This document shows, one piece after another, positions 6,947 to 15,716 of a DNA stretch of 31,896 nucleotides (positions within the stretch are counted from its first letter, which is position 1; each line of letters starts with the position of its first letter). Source of the stretch: Chlamydiota bacterium (GTDB lineage: Bacteria; Chlamydiota; Chlamydiia; Chlamydiales; Rhabdochlamydiaceae); the NCBI GenBank assembly GCA_023265495.1, contig JAHFTP010000002.1:1-31896 (forward strand). The letters are read 5' to 3'. Below the pieces are notes generated by a model that was not told where the DNA came from, searched no databases, and saw only the letters and a program-made list of their open reading frames with translations. Both the position numbers and the translations under genes were made by a program.

Positions 6947-8761
6947 TTAGATCGCTGCGATAAGCGTATGGACCGCTTCTTGAATAATAGGGTGATAGGG
7001 GGAGTGTTTGACCACATTTTCTCCAAATTCATAGTCTGTAGATCGTGCGCCATCGCAAACATAGATTTGGTATTCAATAGCATATTGAACATTGGCAGGC
7101 AGCATACGAAAAGCTCCTAGTACATCACCTCTTAAGAGTGTCAATTGAGATAAAATGGATTGAAATGTTCTTAGATTTGTTTTCTCTGTATCAGATGTGA
7201 GCAGATGTGCTCCATTTGTCGGTTGTTTTGGCAAATAAGAGGCCACAGACGGGGATTCTTCTGCCCGGGTATTTTGGAATGGACAAATTTCTGTTAAAGG
7301 CTGCTTTTTTTGCCATTTGGCCATTTTCCTGGTGAAACCACCAAGATTCCATGTGGCAGGATCAAAAATGGATGCTGCGGAATCAAAAAGGGCGTGAGCC
7401 GCCGTATCGATCCCCTCTACCATACTTGGATCGGGAAGAGCTGTTTTGGAGTCGTAGCCAGGAAAAATGCTCTCTCTGGGAGGGAGCCTGTTTTTCTCCT
7501 TTTTTGAGGCGCCTGCTAATAGAAATAGGGGGGTAAATATGATGTGGAAGAGAGCTTTGGAAACGAAGCGAAAAAAAATACGGAAAGGATAAGAAAGAAC
7601 TCGTACTGCTGCATTTTGCATAGCAGACTTGAGTGATTTTCTGATGAACTTAGGAACGAAGGAGCGGTAAATAAGTTTATGCAATGCCTCGCTTATAGAC
7701 ACTTTTACATCTACAGTTGCAATGCCTGCTGCACTCATGACATAATGCGTCTCAGCACAGCAATTATTGCTGATAAAATTAAAATTTCTAGACCCTTTTC
7801 TTATTAGAGAAATAGCATCAAACACCTTTTTTGCTTGCTCTTTTGTTATGGGGATTTTTGTTTCTATAAGATGCCCTGATTTATCTGTGCAATACTCAAA
7901 TACATCGGGCGATTCAATATTGACATGGAGGGAGGCTAAGGGTTTGAATTTCTGCACGTTTTTTGCTGTGACTCGAAAGCCAAAGCTATACATATCTCCA
8001 CTCGGGACTATCACACGAAACCAGGTGTGTCGAGCTCCTTTCAGCACTTTGTCTAGAACTCCCATTTTTTCCTTGCCTGCGTGGGAGGTTACCACCTGGA
8101 AATAGTACTTGCCTTCCGGATTGTCACATCTTTGGAAAGGCTTTGCTTCTTCCCATACCGCATAGTCATAGCAAGTGAGCCCATTTTCTAAGTAATACCA
8201 ACGTTTTGTATCAGACACACTATAGATTCCGTCCTTGCCGGCAGAAAACTGTTTCATAACTTCTATAAAAGACGTTTGTACGCCATCTACTAATAGGGTG
8301 GGGCCTTTCTCTGTAAACTGGATTTTATGACCATAGCGGAGCATGTTCCTATAGGTGTAGGTGGAGAGGAGAAAATTCATCATCTCCGGATGATCCAAGA
8401 AGCACTTTTCATCGACTCCTATTGCTGAAAGGGATGCAATCGCTTTTTTATCATGAGATTGGATTCTTTCTGCAAGGTTTGTAACATCCATACCGAGTCT
8501 CTGCCTTGCGATGTAGCTGTATTTTTCCAGTTCCACTACCCCCTTCGGAGGGATGGAAGAGACGGCCCACCTGGCAAGAAAGGTTTCTACGGAAAGAAGA
8601 AGAGATTGATCTATTTTGTCTCCTTTCACTGCCTTGAGGAACGCTTTGATCATCTTGTCATCTTGACGATTAGCATAACCGGGGCACCAAAATCTCTTTG
8701 CCCGTTCTACAAAGGAAGGGGGTGGTGCACTAATGGGCATGGCTTCATGAATAGGGCTCAT
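6947..8761 (-). CDS. Predicted membrane protein with permuted papain-like His/Cys motif
   Basis: This 604-residue protein is not in a family I can name. About residues 241-262 contain GARHTWFRVIVPSGDMYSFG, a strand with a candidate catalytic His245. Residues 328-340 read NFISNNCCAETHY, with candidate nucleophile Cys334 (or 335). His-before-Cys with an NC..(F/T) helix start is the pattern of circularly permuted papain-fold (LRAT/NlpC-P60-like) enzymes. A hydrophobic stretch at about 393-416 could cross a membrane. The long tail is polar and ends TLIAAI. The gene upstream encodes a protein with the same layout, ending only 15 bases before this ATG, so the two are one operon and probably paralogues. 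Protease, amidase or acyltransferase roles are all possible. Confidence 0.5.
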   Translation of the reverse strand: MSPIHEAMPISAPPPSFVERAKRFWCPGYANRQDDKMIKAFLKAVKGDKIDQSLLLSVETFLARWAVSSIPPKGVVELEKYSYIARQRLGMDVTNLAERIQSHDKKAIASLSAIGVDEKCFLDHPEMMNFLLSTYTYRNMLRYGHKIQFTEKGPTLLVDGVQTSFIEVMKQFSAGKDGIYSVSDTKRWYYLENGLTCYDYAVWEEAKPFQRCDNPEGKYYFQVVTSHAGKEKMGVLDKVLKGARHTWFRVIVPSGDMYSFGFRVTAKNVQKFKPLASLHVNIESPDVFEYCTDKSGHLIETKIPITKEQAKKVFDAISLIRKGSRNFNFISNNCCAETHYVMSAAGIATVDVKVSISEALHKLIYRSFVPKFIRKSLKSAMQNAAVRVLSYPFRIFFRFVSKALFHIIFTPLFLLAGASKKEKNRLPPRESIFPGYDSKTALPDPSMVEGIDTAAHALFDSAASIFDPATWNLGGFTRKMAKWQKKQPLTEICPFQNTRAEESPSVASYLPKQPTNGAHLLTSDTEKTNLRTFQSILSQLTLLRGDVLGAFRMLPANVQYAIEYQIYVCDGARSTDYEFGENVVKHSPYHPIIQEAVHTLIAAI

Positions 8762-8776
8762 AGTAGTCTCTTTTTC

Positions 8777-10294
8777 TTAAACTCTAGGCAGGTGCTTAAT
8801 GCACCAATTCTTCTGAGAGTCTCTAGATAGAGCAATTCTTCCCGATGGAAATTTTGTATCCATATCTTCTCTTAGAGCACAGGGGTGATCGACATAGAGC
8901 ATCCAGGGCCTGAAAAAAACGTCGAGGATGGTAAAGTCCGTCCCTTTATATCCTTTCCTGTTTTTTAGCATAAGGAGTTGACAAAACAACCCGAGCAAAA
9001 CTGTGGGGACATAAACAAGAGGGGAAAAAAACAAGGCTTTTTGTACAACGGATGGCAGCTTTCCTATTGTCTTATGATGAAATGATACGAGCTTGTCTAT
9101 AGTGGAGGGAGGCAATATCCTTCTGCATATGTAGGAAAAGAAGGAAAGTTTTGTATTTAGGTGTATTCCTAACGTATCATCTAGGACTCCAGCTGCGAAG
9201 GTAGTGCAATTATTTTGTAAAAAAGAAAAAAGAGGGCGCTCGGTTTTCTTTTTCTCTTGCAGGTGTCCTAAGACCTCATCATAGATTCCCTTGTCATCTG
9301 TTTCTACGCTTAGGATTTTCGTGTTACCGGAGTTTAGAGCTAGGTAGAGATAATCATCGGGAGTCCAGTACTGGCCTCCTTTTCTGGCAAACATAGTTAG
9401 TTTGTCCTGATTGTCAAAGTTTTCGGACGGAGGGCCAAACATCCCCACAGAGCGGACATTTCCTTCTTTATCTTTGAGGACAACAAAACTATGGTCTCCC
9501 AGGAAAAGACTAGGCCTTTTGCCTTCAGCATCTTTCCCTACTGTCCATAGCTCTACGACATACTTTTCTCCCCACTCTTTGGGATCTCTCTTATCAAATA
9601 CCACAATGTCAGAAGTTGTTCTTGGGTTATATGACGCTATGCCGTTGTGGACAAGATACGAGTCTAGCGTTAACTTGTAATTCATGTCAGTTTGGAAAAA
9701 TTCTTGCCCTAGGTACCCAAAGCGCCATCCTTTCTGCTTGCCGCTAGCATCAAGCACTTTTGTCTGTTCCAAAAGGCTCCAATCTACTTCCATAAGTTTA
9801 CCACCAATGGCCAGGGGGACGCTAGGCCTGTTTGGCGCCTCTTGTCCTATTTGGAAACGCAGGGCCTCCATCTGGTGGGCGAGGTGGCTTTTTTCTATAA
9901 ACTGGCGATAGCCTTTATAGGCGTGATTTGTAAAAACCGTTGGTGAAATATGCCCTCCGCACTTGGCGCTGAGAACCTTGGCTTTGAGCTTTTCTAATGA
10001 TTGCTTGCTATCTGGGTGTTTTCTTTCGATCTCTTTGATCAAATGATGGCATAGATCTACTGTCCGTCTAACTTCGAGCGATTCTGTGTAAGGAATTTGT
10101 CGAATATCTGTTCTTTTTAGATAATCCAAAACTCTATCGACAAGCGCATCTATTCCGGCAATTTCCACCCCTATAGAAGATTTTTTAGAACTTAACTCGA
10201 TGCCTTGCTCTGTTGGGGTGAGGAGTACAGGTTTTCCTTTGTTGATAAGGTCAAAGGCTGCTGGGGCCACTTTGCAGACGTCGGTTATGCTCAT
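8777..10294 (-). CDS. Predicted membrane protein with permuted papain-like His/Cys motif (paralogue)
   Basis: The 505-residue product begins after a strong GGAGG site six bases from the ATG. Residues 264-287 hold LGDHSFVVLKDKEGNVRSVG with candidate His268. Residues 357-370 hold FSFLQNNCTTFAAG with candidate nucleophile Cys363. This mirrors HTWF...FNFISNNCC in the next gene. The order and the NNCTTFA helix start fit permuted papain-like folds. A membrane segment lies at about 421-443 (LFFSPLVYVPTVLLGLFCQL), just after the domain, in the same relative place as in the neighbour. The N-terminal 250 residues are mostly helical and unrecognised. It is the first gene of the minus-strand set and starts from the 235-base divergent region shared with the MYG1-like gene. 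Confidence 0.5.
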   Translation of the reverse strand: MSITDVCKVAPAAFDLINKGKPVLLTPTEQGIELSSKKSSIGVEIAGIDALVDRVLDYLKRTDIRQIPYTESLEVRRTVDLCHHLIKEIERKHPDSKQSLEKLKAKVLSAKCGGHISPTVFTNHAYKGYRQFIEKSHLAHQMEALRFQIGQEAPNRPSVPLAIGGKLMEVDWSLLEQTKVLDASGKQKGWRFGYLGQEFFQTDMNYKLTLDSYLVHNGIASYNPRTTSDIVVFDKRDPKEWGEKYVVELWTVGKDAEGKRPSLFLGDHSFVVLKDKEGNVRSVGMFGPPSENFDNQDKLTMFARKGGQYWTPDDYLYLALNSGNTKILSVETDDKGIYDEVLGHLQEKKKTERPLFSFLQNNCTTFAAGVLDDTLGIHLNTKLSFFSYICRRILPPSTIDKLVSFHHKTIGKLPSVVQKALFFSPLVYVPTVLLGLFCQLLMLKNRKGYKGTDFTILDVFFRPWMLYVDHPCALREDMDTKFPSGRIALSRDSQKNWCIKHLPRV

Positions 10295-10403
10295 AAAAAT
10301 CCTCCAATCTTTGCCGCAATTATACAGTGGTTTTTATAAAGATTCTATTAAAATAAATAGTGAATTTGTTATTGCCTTTCTGATAAAAATTTTATTGATT
10401 TTA

Positions 10404-10433
10404 TTGAAAATTTTGCTTGGTAGCTTGTATGTA
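10404..10433 (+). promoter_or_regulatory. Possible promoter for the MYG1-HIT-HEAT-M24 gene run
   Basis: TTGAAA (10404-10409) and TATGTA (10428-10433) are separated by 18 bases in the AT-rich divergent interval 10295-10529. The -10 box is about 100 bases before the ATG at 10530. It is a moderate match in AT-rich sequence. The interval shows nothing else apart from the ribosome-binding site of the minus-strand gene. Confidence 0.3.
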
Positions 10434-10529
10434 GTGCAGTTAAACTGAAAAACAAGTTTTCTCAGCTTGTCGATTAATATCTATAAGTTCTATGATGACA
10501 GAGCTTAAGCCCTTACATGAAGTAAAACT

Positions 10530-11405
10530 ATGGAAGTACAACGAAGCTTTGCCACACATGATGGCACATTTCATGCGGACGAGGTGACAGCATGTGCGTT
10601 GCTTTTGCTTTTCGATTACATCGATAAAGACAAAATCTTGCGCTCGCGCGATAAGGAAAAAATTGCCCAGTGTGAATATGTCTGTGATGTAGGAGGGGAA
10701 TATAACCCCGATAAAAAGAGATTTGATCATCACCAAATCTCTTATCAAGGAGACATGAGCAGCGCGGGGATGATCTTACTATACTTTAAAGAACAAAAAA
10801 TTTTAGACCAAGATACCTACGATTTTTTTAATAAGTCCCTGATTTTAGGAGTCGATGCCCATGACAACGGTAGAGCGTCTCTTGAGGTCGGAGTATGTTC
10901 TTTCTCTCAGATAGTGAGTAATTTTGTCCCTAAACAACATGATGTGCCGGAAAAAGAACAGAGTGAAGCTTTTTTCGCTGCTTTGGGCTTTGTCCTCGGT
11001 CACTTAAAGAGGCTGTGGGAGCGTTACCTCTATATGCAGGAATGTAAGGGTAAAGTGCTCGCTGCCATGCAGGTGGGTAAAGAGTATCTACTCTTTGATG
11101 AGCCTATGCCATGGATCGATGCTTTCTTTGATCATGGAGGGGAGAAACACCCTGCGCAATTTCTGATTATGCCATCGGGATCACATTGGAAACTCAGGGG
11201 TATTCCCCCAACGAGCAATGAGAGAATGAAGGTCAGAAAGCCTCTTCCCATGGCTTGGGCTGGACTTTTGGATGGAGACCTAAAAAAAGCATCCGGAATT
11301 GAGGGGGCTATCTTTTGTCATAAGGGGCGATTTATCTCCGTATGGGAAACGAAGCAAGATGTGTTAAAGGCGTTAGATATTGTGCTGAAGGAGGAAAAAT
11401 TGTGA
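10530..11405 (+). CDS. MYG1-like (UPF0160) DHH-superfamily metal-dependent phosphoesterase
   Basis: The 291-residue protein matches the MYG1/UPF0160 family. THDGTFHADEV (residues 9-19, metal ligands His10, His15, Asp17), CDVGGEYNP (52-60, Asp53) and FDHHQ (65-69) form the DHH-type metal centre. Eukaryotic MYG1 is a 3'-5' RNA exonuclease; bacterial members are presumed nucleases or phosphoesterases of the cytoplasm. The length is slightly shorter than eukaryotic forms. Its stop overlaps the GTG start of the HIT gene (GTGA, 11402-11405), so the two are translationally coupled. The same MYG1/HIT/HEAT neighbourhood is known in Chlamydia. The start at 10530 has only a weak GAAG site. Confidence 0.85.
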   Translation: MEVQRSFATHDGTFHADEVTACALLLLFDYIDKDKILRSRDKEKIAQCEYVCDVGGEYNPDKKRFDHHQISYQGDMSSAGMILLYFKEQKILDQDTYDFFNKSLILGVDAHDNGRASLEVGVCSFSQIVSNFVPKQHDVPEKEQSEAFFAALGFVLGHLKRLWERYLYMQECKGKVLAAMQVGKEYLLFDEPMPWIDAFFDHGGEKHPAQFLIMPSGSHWKLRGIPPTSNERMKVRKPLPMAWAGLLDGDLKKASGIEGAIFCHKGRFISVWETKQDVLKALDIVLKEEKL

Positions 11406-11746
11406 GTTCTGTATTTAGTAAAATTATCAGGGGAGAGCTTCCTTGTAAAAAAGTGTTTGAAAATGAAAGGATTTTAGCCTTTCATGATATTGCACCAAAA
11501 GCTCCTGTACATATTCTCATTATCCCGAAGAAAGAGATCCCCGACCTGCAATCTGTTCAAGGGGATGACCTAACTCTTATCGCAGAGATGGCCTCAGTTG
11601 CGCAAAAGCTGGCTACCGAATTTGGCATCGCAGAAGAGGGATATCGTTTTTTGACAAACAATGGCCCCGATGCAGGGCAGGTGGTAGACCATCTCCATTT
11701 CCACCTTATCGGAGGAAAGAAACTTTCTCATTTTGGGGTGGGATAA
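11402..11746 (+). CDS. HIT family nucleotide hydrolase (HinT-like)
   Basis: The 114-residue product carries the histidine triad DHLHFHLIGG (His97, His99, His101), which binds and cleaves phosphoramidate or dinucleotide bonds such as adenosine 5'-phosphoramidate. FHDIAPKAPVHILIIPKKEI (about 28-46) and TNNGPDAGQVV fit the HinT subgroup. I chose the GTG at 11402 because it follows AAGGAGG at seven bases and starts the usual HinT N-terminus SSVFSKIIRGELP. An upstream in-frame ATG at 11342 would add 20 non-conserved residues from inside the MYG1-like gene. The reading frame overlaps the MYG1-like stop by four bases. Confidence 0.93.
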   Translation: MSSVFSKIIRGELPCKKVFENERILAFHDIAPKAPVHILIIPKKEIPDLQSVQGDDLTLIAEMASVAQKLATEFGIAEEGYRFLTNNGPDAGQVVDHLHFHLIGGKKLSHFGVG

Positions 11747-11804
11747 GGTTTTTTCTTGCTTTGTCTTTTGCCTATTTTCTTGTACAATGAGGTTTTACTG
11801 GTGA

Positions 11805-13559
11805 ATGTCTATTATGTCTTGGAAAAGGGCCTCTCTGATTCTTTGTTTATCCATTTCTTGCTTTTCTTTTGCTGATGTAAGCGAAGAAGAAGCGGCTCGC
11901 CGTGTTCAAGACCATCTTCTTATAGAAGATTTTCATGAAGCAGCGAGCCGGGCGAAAGAGTATCTTTCCCTATATCCGGAATCGAGAAAGTTGCACTTTT
12001 TGTATGTAAAGTCTCTCTGTGAAAAAGGGGAGGAAAAAGAGGCTTACCAAGAAGTCCTCCAAACCATCAAGCTCAGTCCGGAAGAAGAAAATCATCGATT
12101 CATCTATGAGACATTAGCTTGGGGTGTTTTGAATAAAGGAGAAGACTCTCCTCTTCTTATGATTAAGCTCTATTCTTTACTAGGAGCTGCCTATACCCGT
12201 GATGCTAAGGCATTGCCGCTTCTTTTGGAGCAGATGCAAAGCTCCAATGCTCTTTTGCGCAGCGTAGCTGTTAAGATAGCGGCCTCCTATGGAGATACCC
12301 CCGTTCAAGAAGAGCTAGTCAAGCTTCTACATACAGAGAAAGTGTGGTATGTGAAGCTCGATGTCTTACATGCTATAGGGCAGCTGCGGATAAAAGCTGC
12401 ACGGGCATGCCTAAAGGAAATGATTGCAAATCCTAAGACGCTAGCAGAAGAGAAGGCGGCTGCTATCATTGCCTTAGTGAGCATGTATGACGGAGTAGAA
12501 GATACGGAGCTGCAGACGTTAGTTTCCAGTAATAGGGCGGGACTAAGGCAGCTGGCCTCTGAGCTGATTATTCATCTCGATCTACAAGATAAGACAGAGT
12601 ATCTTTTGCCCCTTCTCCAAGACACGCACCCCTCTGTCCGAGTAAGTGCTTTAAATGCTATTGGTCTTATGCAGGTAAAAACTATTGGGAAAAAACCTGT
12701 TTTAGCCTCCCTGGAAAGGCTCTGCCGAGATCCCTGTCCCGAAGTAGCGGTTACTGCGGGGTGGGCAGCAACTGTCCTAGGCTTTCCTGTGGGACAGGAG
12801 ACGTTGAAGGCGTGGATGCAACAGCCACTGCCAGAGTGGAGGAGGCTTGCTTCTGCTGCTTTGTCTGTGAGTGGCTCCTTTTCTGTAAAGATGGTCAAGG
12901 GGCTACTGCAAAAAGAAACAGACCCCTATGTTAAGGCTAACCTAGCTCTGGGACTTATAGGGCAAAGACAAAATGTCAAGGAATCTGCAAAGGTACTATT
13001 CCATGTGCTAGTAGAATCGGGCAATGATTTGTGGATGTGGGATAATCGATATAACCCTCTTTTCCGAACACTTGCCCCCAGCGAAGTCAAACATGTCGAG
13101 CAGATACCCAGATATCCACAAGTAATAGATCAACTGGTGAAGTTAGAGCTTTTGTCTGCGCTCAGTGTCGTCCAATATCCGCAGGCGTTAGAGGCGGTAA
13201 AAGAGTTTTTGCGCAATCAGTCTTGGGGGATTACGGGTGCTGCTGCAGCTACTCTATTAGAAGAAGGGGATGAGCAGGCTTTGCAGCTCATCCGAGAGCT
13301 GCTTACCGATCCGGAGGAGAAAATCAGGATCCAAGCTGCTCTTATCTTGGCTCTAGTAGGAAGTGATGTCTCTGCGATTAAAGTGCTGCAAGAAACCTAT
13401 CCTTATGTAGATAGAGAAATGAAAATGGTTATTTTGGAAGCGTTAGGACACATTGGAGACTTGACGTCTGTTCCCTTTCTTATGGGAGTCTTAGACGACC
13501 CTTTTCAAGTGTTGCGCATTGTGGCAGCTTCTGCTTTAATCCAGTGTATCTATCATTAG
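11805..13559 (+). CDS. Secreted HEAT-repeat protein
   Basis: The 584-residue product starts with a signal peptide (hydrophobic core LILCLSISCFSFA, likely cleaved near residue 24; a Cys in LSISC could be a loose lipobox). The N-terminal ~110 residues are helical, TPR-like. From about 125 to the end there are repeated helix pairs of 30-35 residues with motifs such as LLRSVAVKIAASYGD, VWYVKLDVLHAIGQLRIKAA, HPSVRVSALNAIGLMQVK and EKIRIQAALILALVGSD, typical of HEAT/PBS-lyase repeats. Such solenoids serve as protein-binding scaffolds; here the envelope is the likely place. Homologues are conserved in Chlamydia near the MYG1 and HIT genes. It precedes the M24 peptidase gene by 11 bases. Confidence 0.8.
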   Translation: MSIMSWKRASLILCLSISCFSFADVSEEEAARRVQDHLLIEDFHEAASRAKEYLSLYPESRKLHFLYVKSLCEKGEEKEAYQEVLQTIKLSPEEENHRFIYETLAWGVLNKGEDSPLLMIKLYSLLGAAYTRDAKALPLLLEQMQSSNALLRSVAVKIAASYGDTPVQEELVKLLHTEKVWYVKLDVLHAIGQLRIKAARACLKEMIANPKTLAEEKAAAIIALVSMYDGVEDTELQTLVSSNRAGLRQLASELIIHLDLQDKTEYLLPLLQDTHPSVRVSALNAIGLMQVKTIGKKPVLASLERLCRDPCPEVAVTAGWAATVLGFPVGQETLKAWMQQPLPEWRRLASAALSVSGSFSVKMVKGLLQKETDPYVKANLALGLIGQRQNVKESAKVLFHVLVESGNDLWMWDNRYNPLFRTLAPSEVKHVEQIPRYPQVIDQLVKLELLSALSVVQYPQALEAVKEFLRNQSWGITGAAAATLLEEGDEQALQLIRELLTDPEEKIRIQAALILALVGSDVSAIKVLQETYPYVDREMKMVILEALGHIGDLTSVPFLMGVLDDPFQVLRIVAASALIQCIYH

Positions 13560-13570
13560 TGAGGCAAGAG

Positions 13571-14758
13571 ATGGACCTACAAAAAATTAAAGAAGCGCAA
13601 AAGCATCTAAAGCAGTGGCAGATAGATGGGTGGCTTCTCTACGATTTCCATAGAAGAAATCACCTAGCCATTGACTTCCTAGAAGTCCACTCCGATGTGC
13701 ACCTCACGAGGCGCTTCTTTTATTGGATTCCCGCTGATGGAGACCCTGTCAAAATCGTCCATGCCATAGAGCCTCATGTCTTGCAGCACTGCCCGGGAAA
13801 TACGACAACCTACGTCACTTGGCAGTCGCTAGAGCAGCGGCTGCAAGAAGTCTTGCAAGGCAAACAGAAAATAGCTATGGAGTATTCTCCACGGAACATG
13901 ATTCCCTATGTTTCTCTCGTAGATGCGGGGGTTGTAGAACAGGTAAGGCAGTTTGGTGTCGATGTTGTTTCTTCTGCGGGTTTTATGCAGTATTTTACAT
14001 GCGTATTAGACGAGTACCAGATTCGTACGCATAAAGAAGCTTGTCGTCTGTTAGATGCTACCGTAAGTAAGGCGTGGGATTTCATTGCATCCAAAATCAA
14101 AAAAAATCAGCCTGTAACAGAATACGAGGTGCAGCAGCTCATTGTATCTGAATTCCATGCGAACAATTTTATGTCGGAGGGAAATCCCATCTGTGCGGTA
14201 AATGTTCATAGCAGTGACCCTCACTTCAGCCCAACGGCTCGTGTGCACTCTCCTATACAGAAAGGAGATTTTGTTCTCATTGACCTGTGGTGCAAGAAAA
14301 ATGAGCCTCGTGCCATCTATGGAGATATTTGCCGAGTGGGAGTGGTTTCCGATGCGCCTACAGAAAAACAACAAAAGATTTTTCAGATTGTCTTTGCCGC
14401 CCAAGAAAGGGCGACAAATTTTGTGAAAGAGAGATTTGCAGCCAAGCAAAAAGTGCAAGGCTACGAAGTGGATCGGGTCTGCAGAGAATATATACAGAGC
14501 CAGGGATACGGAGAGTATTTTATCCATAGAACAGGACACAACATCCATACGCAAGATCACGGCCCCGGAACCCATATGGATAGCTTTGAAACCTACGATG
14601 AAAGACCTATTATCCCGGGCACGTGCTTTTCTATAGAGCCCGGGATCTATCTTCCTGGTGAATTTGGCGTCAGATTAGAATATGACGTCTTTGTCACAAA
14701 AGAAGGTCATGTAGAGGTGAGCGGCGGCATCCAAAAAAGCGTGCAAACGCTTCTTTAA
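13571..14758 (+). CDS. M24 family metallopeptidase (Xaa-Pro aminopeptidase-like)
   Basis: The 395-residue protein has an N-terminal creatinase-like domain (about 1-150) and a C-terminal pita-bread catalytic domain. The five metal ligands can be placed: Asp238 (FVLIDLWCK), Asp252 (AIYGDICRVG), His323 (HRTGHNIHTQDHGPGTH), Glu356 (FSIEPGIYLPG) and Glu370 (GVRLEYDVFVT). This is the full set for a dinuclear metal centre, so it should be an active exopeptidase releasing N-terminal residues, probably ahead of proline. ATG 13571 is chosen because GAGG lies six bases before it; an in-frame TTG at 13544 lies inside the HEAT gene. Its stop overlaps that of the convergent Inc-like gene. Confidence 0.87.
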   Translation: MDLQKIKEAQKHLKQWQIDGWLLYDFHRRNHLAIDFLEVHSDVHLTRRFFYWIPADGDPVKIVHAIEPHVLQHCPGNTTTYVTWQSLEQRLQEVLQGKQKIAMEYSPRNMIPYVSLVDAGVVEQVRQFGVDVVSSAGFMQYFTCVLDEYQIRTHKEACRLLDATVSKAWDFIASKIKKNQPVTEYEVQQLIVSEFHANNFMSEGNPICAVNVHSSDPHFSPTARVHSPIQKGDFVLIDLWCKKNEPRAIYGDICRVGVVSDAPTEKQQKIFQIVFAAQERATNFVKERFAAKQKVQGYEVDRVCREYIQSQGYGEYFIHRTGHNIHTQDHGPGTHMDSFETYDERPIIPGTCFSIEPGIYLPGEFGVRLEYDVFVTKEGHVEVSGGIQKSVQTLL

Positions 14759-15630
14759 GAGGCTTCGGAGGCCACTTCTCTAGGTTCAATTCCTGCAAAA
14801 ATCCTATCGGAGAGATCAGCAATCGAGAGTGCATGAGCTTCTCTATAGGAAATGGAAGGACCTTGCCGTCCTTCTTTGAAGGAAATATATACTTCTGCAC
14901 TAGGATCTTGGAAGCGATGGGCTAGGGCTTTTTCCTCAAAAGACATGGCATTCACCTCAATGAGGGAATCCAGCTCCTCAGAAAATTCAGGGTTTAGTAA
15001 GAGTCCATACATAAAGGCGGCTTTTGTTTTTGCTTTCATTAACTGACTTTCTAAAGATAAAGCGGTCTCTTCTAACTCTCTTATTTTCATTGCGACATCA
15101 GGATCTTGCTTGTGAGGGATTTTTTCTTTTATTTCTTCTATGGCTTGCGTGTACTTGCTTTGCATCTCTTCCATCCGTCCTTTCCAATAATGCAGTTGAG
15201 CCATGAAGGGAAGCTGCTCGGGTTTGTATTCGCTAAGACCCATAGTTTGCGAGAGTCTTTCATGCTCTGCTCGAACATCCTTAGATTGTTGAGCAAGAAG
15301 ACTATGCCCTTCGGCAAAAGCCTCTAGTTTTTTATAGACTTGCACCATGGGAGCCATAAGTAAAGAGGAGGCAATAATCACTATAGGTACATACATAGGG
15401 ACAAAAAATCCCGACACAACAACGGCTCCTACAGCTATCGCGGTGAAGGCAACTAAGGAAACAATAGCTGCAACCTTCCACATTTTGGAGTAGTTGTTAT
15501 GGGACTTTTCTGTCTTCTCATCCATAAATTCTACATAACGATCTAAATAATTCACTTTGCTCGCTTGCACGGGTTCTGCAGGGGCGGGGGGATGGGATAT
15601 ATCAGAAATTTTTTGTATAGCAGTTGCCAT
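14755..15630 (-). CDS. Inc-like membrane protein with coiled coil
   Basis: The 291-residue product has a polar N-terminus of about 50 residues and two closely spaced membrane segments (about 53-75 and 78-98) joined by a short turn (GFFVPMYVP). A long helical, charged coiled-coil region (about 100-215) and a mixed C-terminus follow. A bilobed hydrophobic hairpin with cytosol-facing ends is the hallmark of chlamydial inclusion-membrane (Inc) proteins, delivered by the type III system. Sequence similarity to known Incs is not apparent, so this is structural inference. GAGG lies five bases before the ATG. The gene is codirectional with SufE (86-base gap) and its stop overlaps that of the M24 peptidase on the opposite strand. 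Confidence 0.55.
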   Translation of the reverse strand: MATAIQKISDISHPPAPAEPVQASKVNYLDRYVEFMDEKTEKSHNNYSKMWKVAAIVSLVAFTAIAVGAVVVSGFFVPMYVPIVIIASSLLMAPMVQVYKKLEAFAEGHSLLAQQSKDVRAEHERLSQTMGLSEYKPEQLPFMAQLHYWKGRMEEMQSKYTQAIEEIKEKIPHKQDPDVAMKIRELEETALSLESQLMKAKTKAAFMYGLLLNPEFSEELDSLIEVNAMSFEEKALAHRFQDPSAEVYISFKEGRQGPSISYREAHALSIADLSDRIFAGIEPREVASEAS

Positions 15631-15716
15631 ATTTACCTCTAATTATTTAAAAAGAACTGCAGTATAAGTCGTTTCTTGTTTTAAATAAACTAAAATAAAA
15701 CAGGGTAGTTTTAGTT

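Noticed and set aside
14051..14575. Minus-strand frame of 174 codons
   Set aside because: It is antisense to the catalytic domain of the M24 peptidase, where all metal ligands are conserved.
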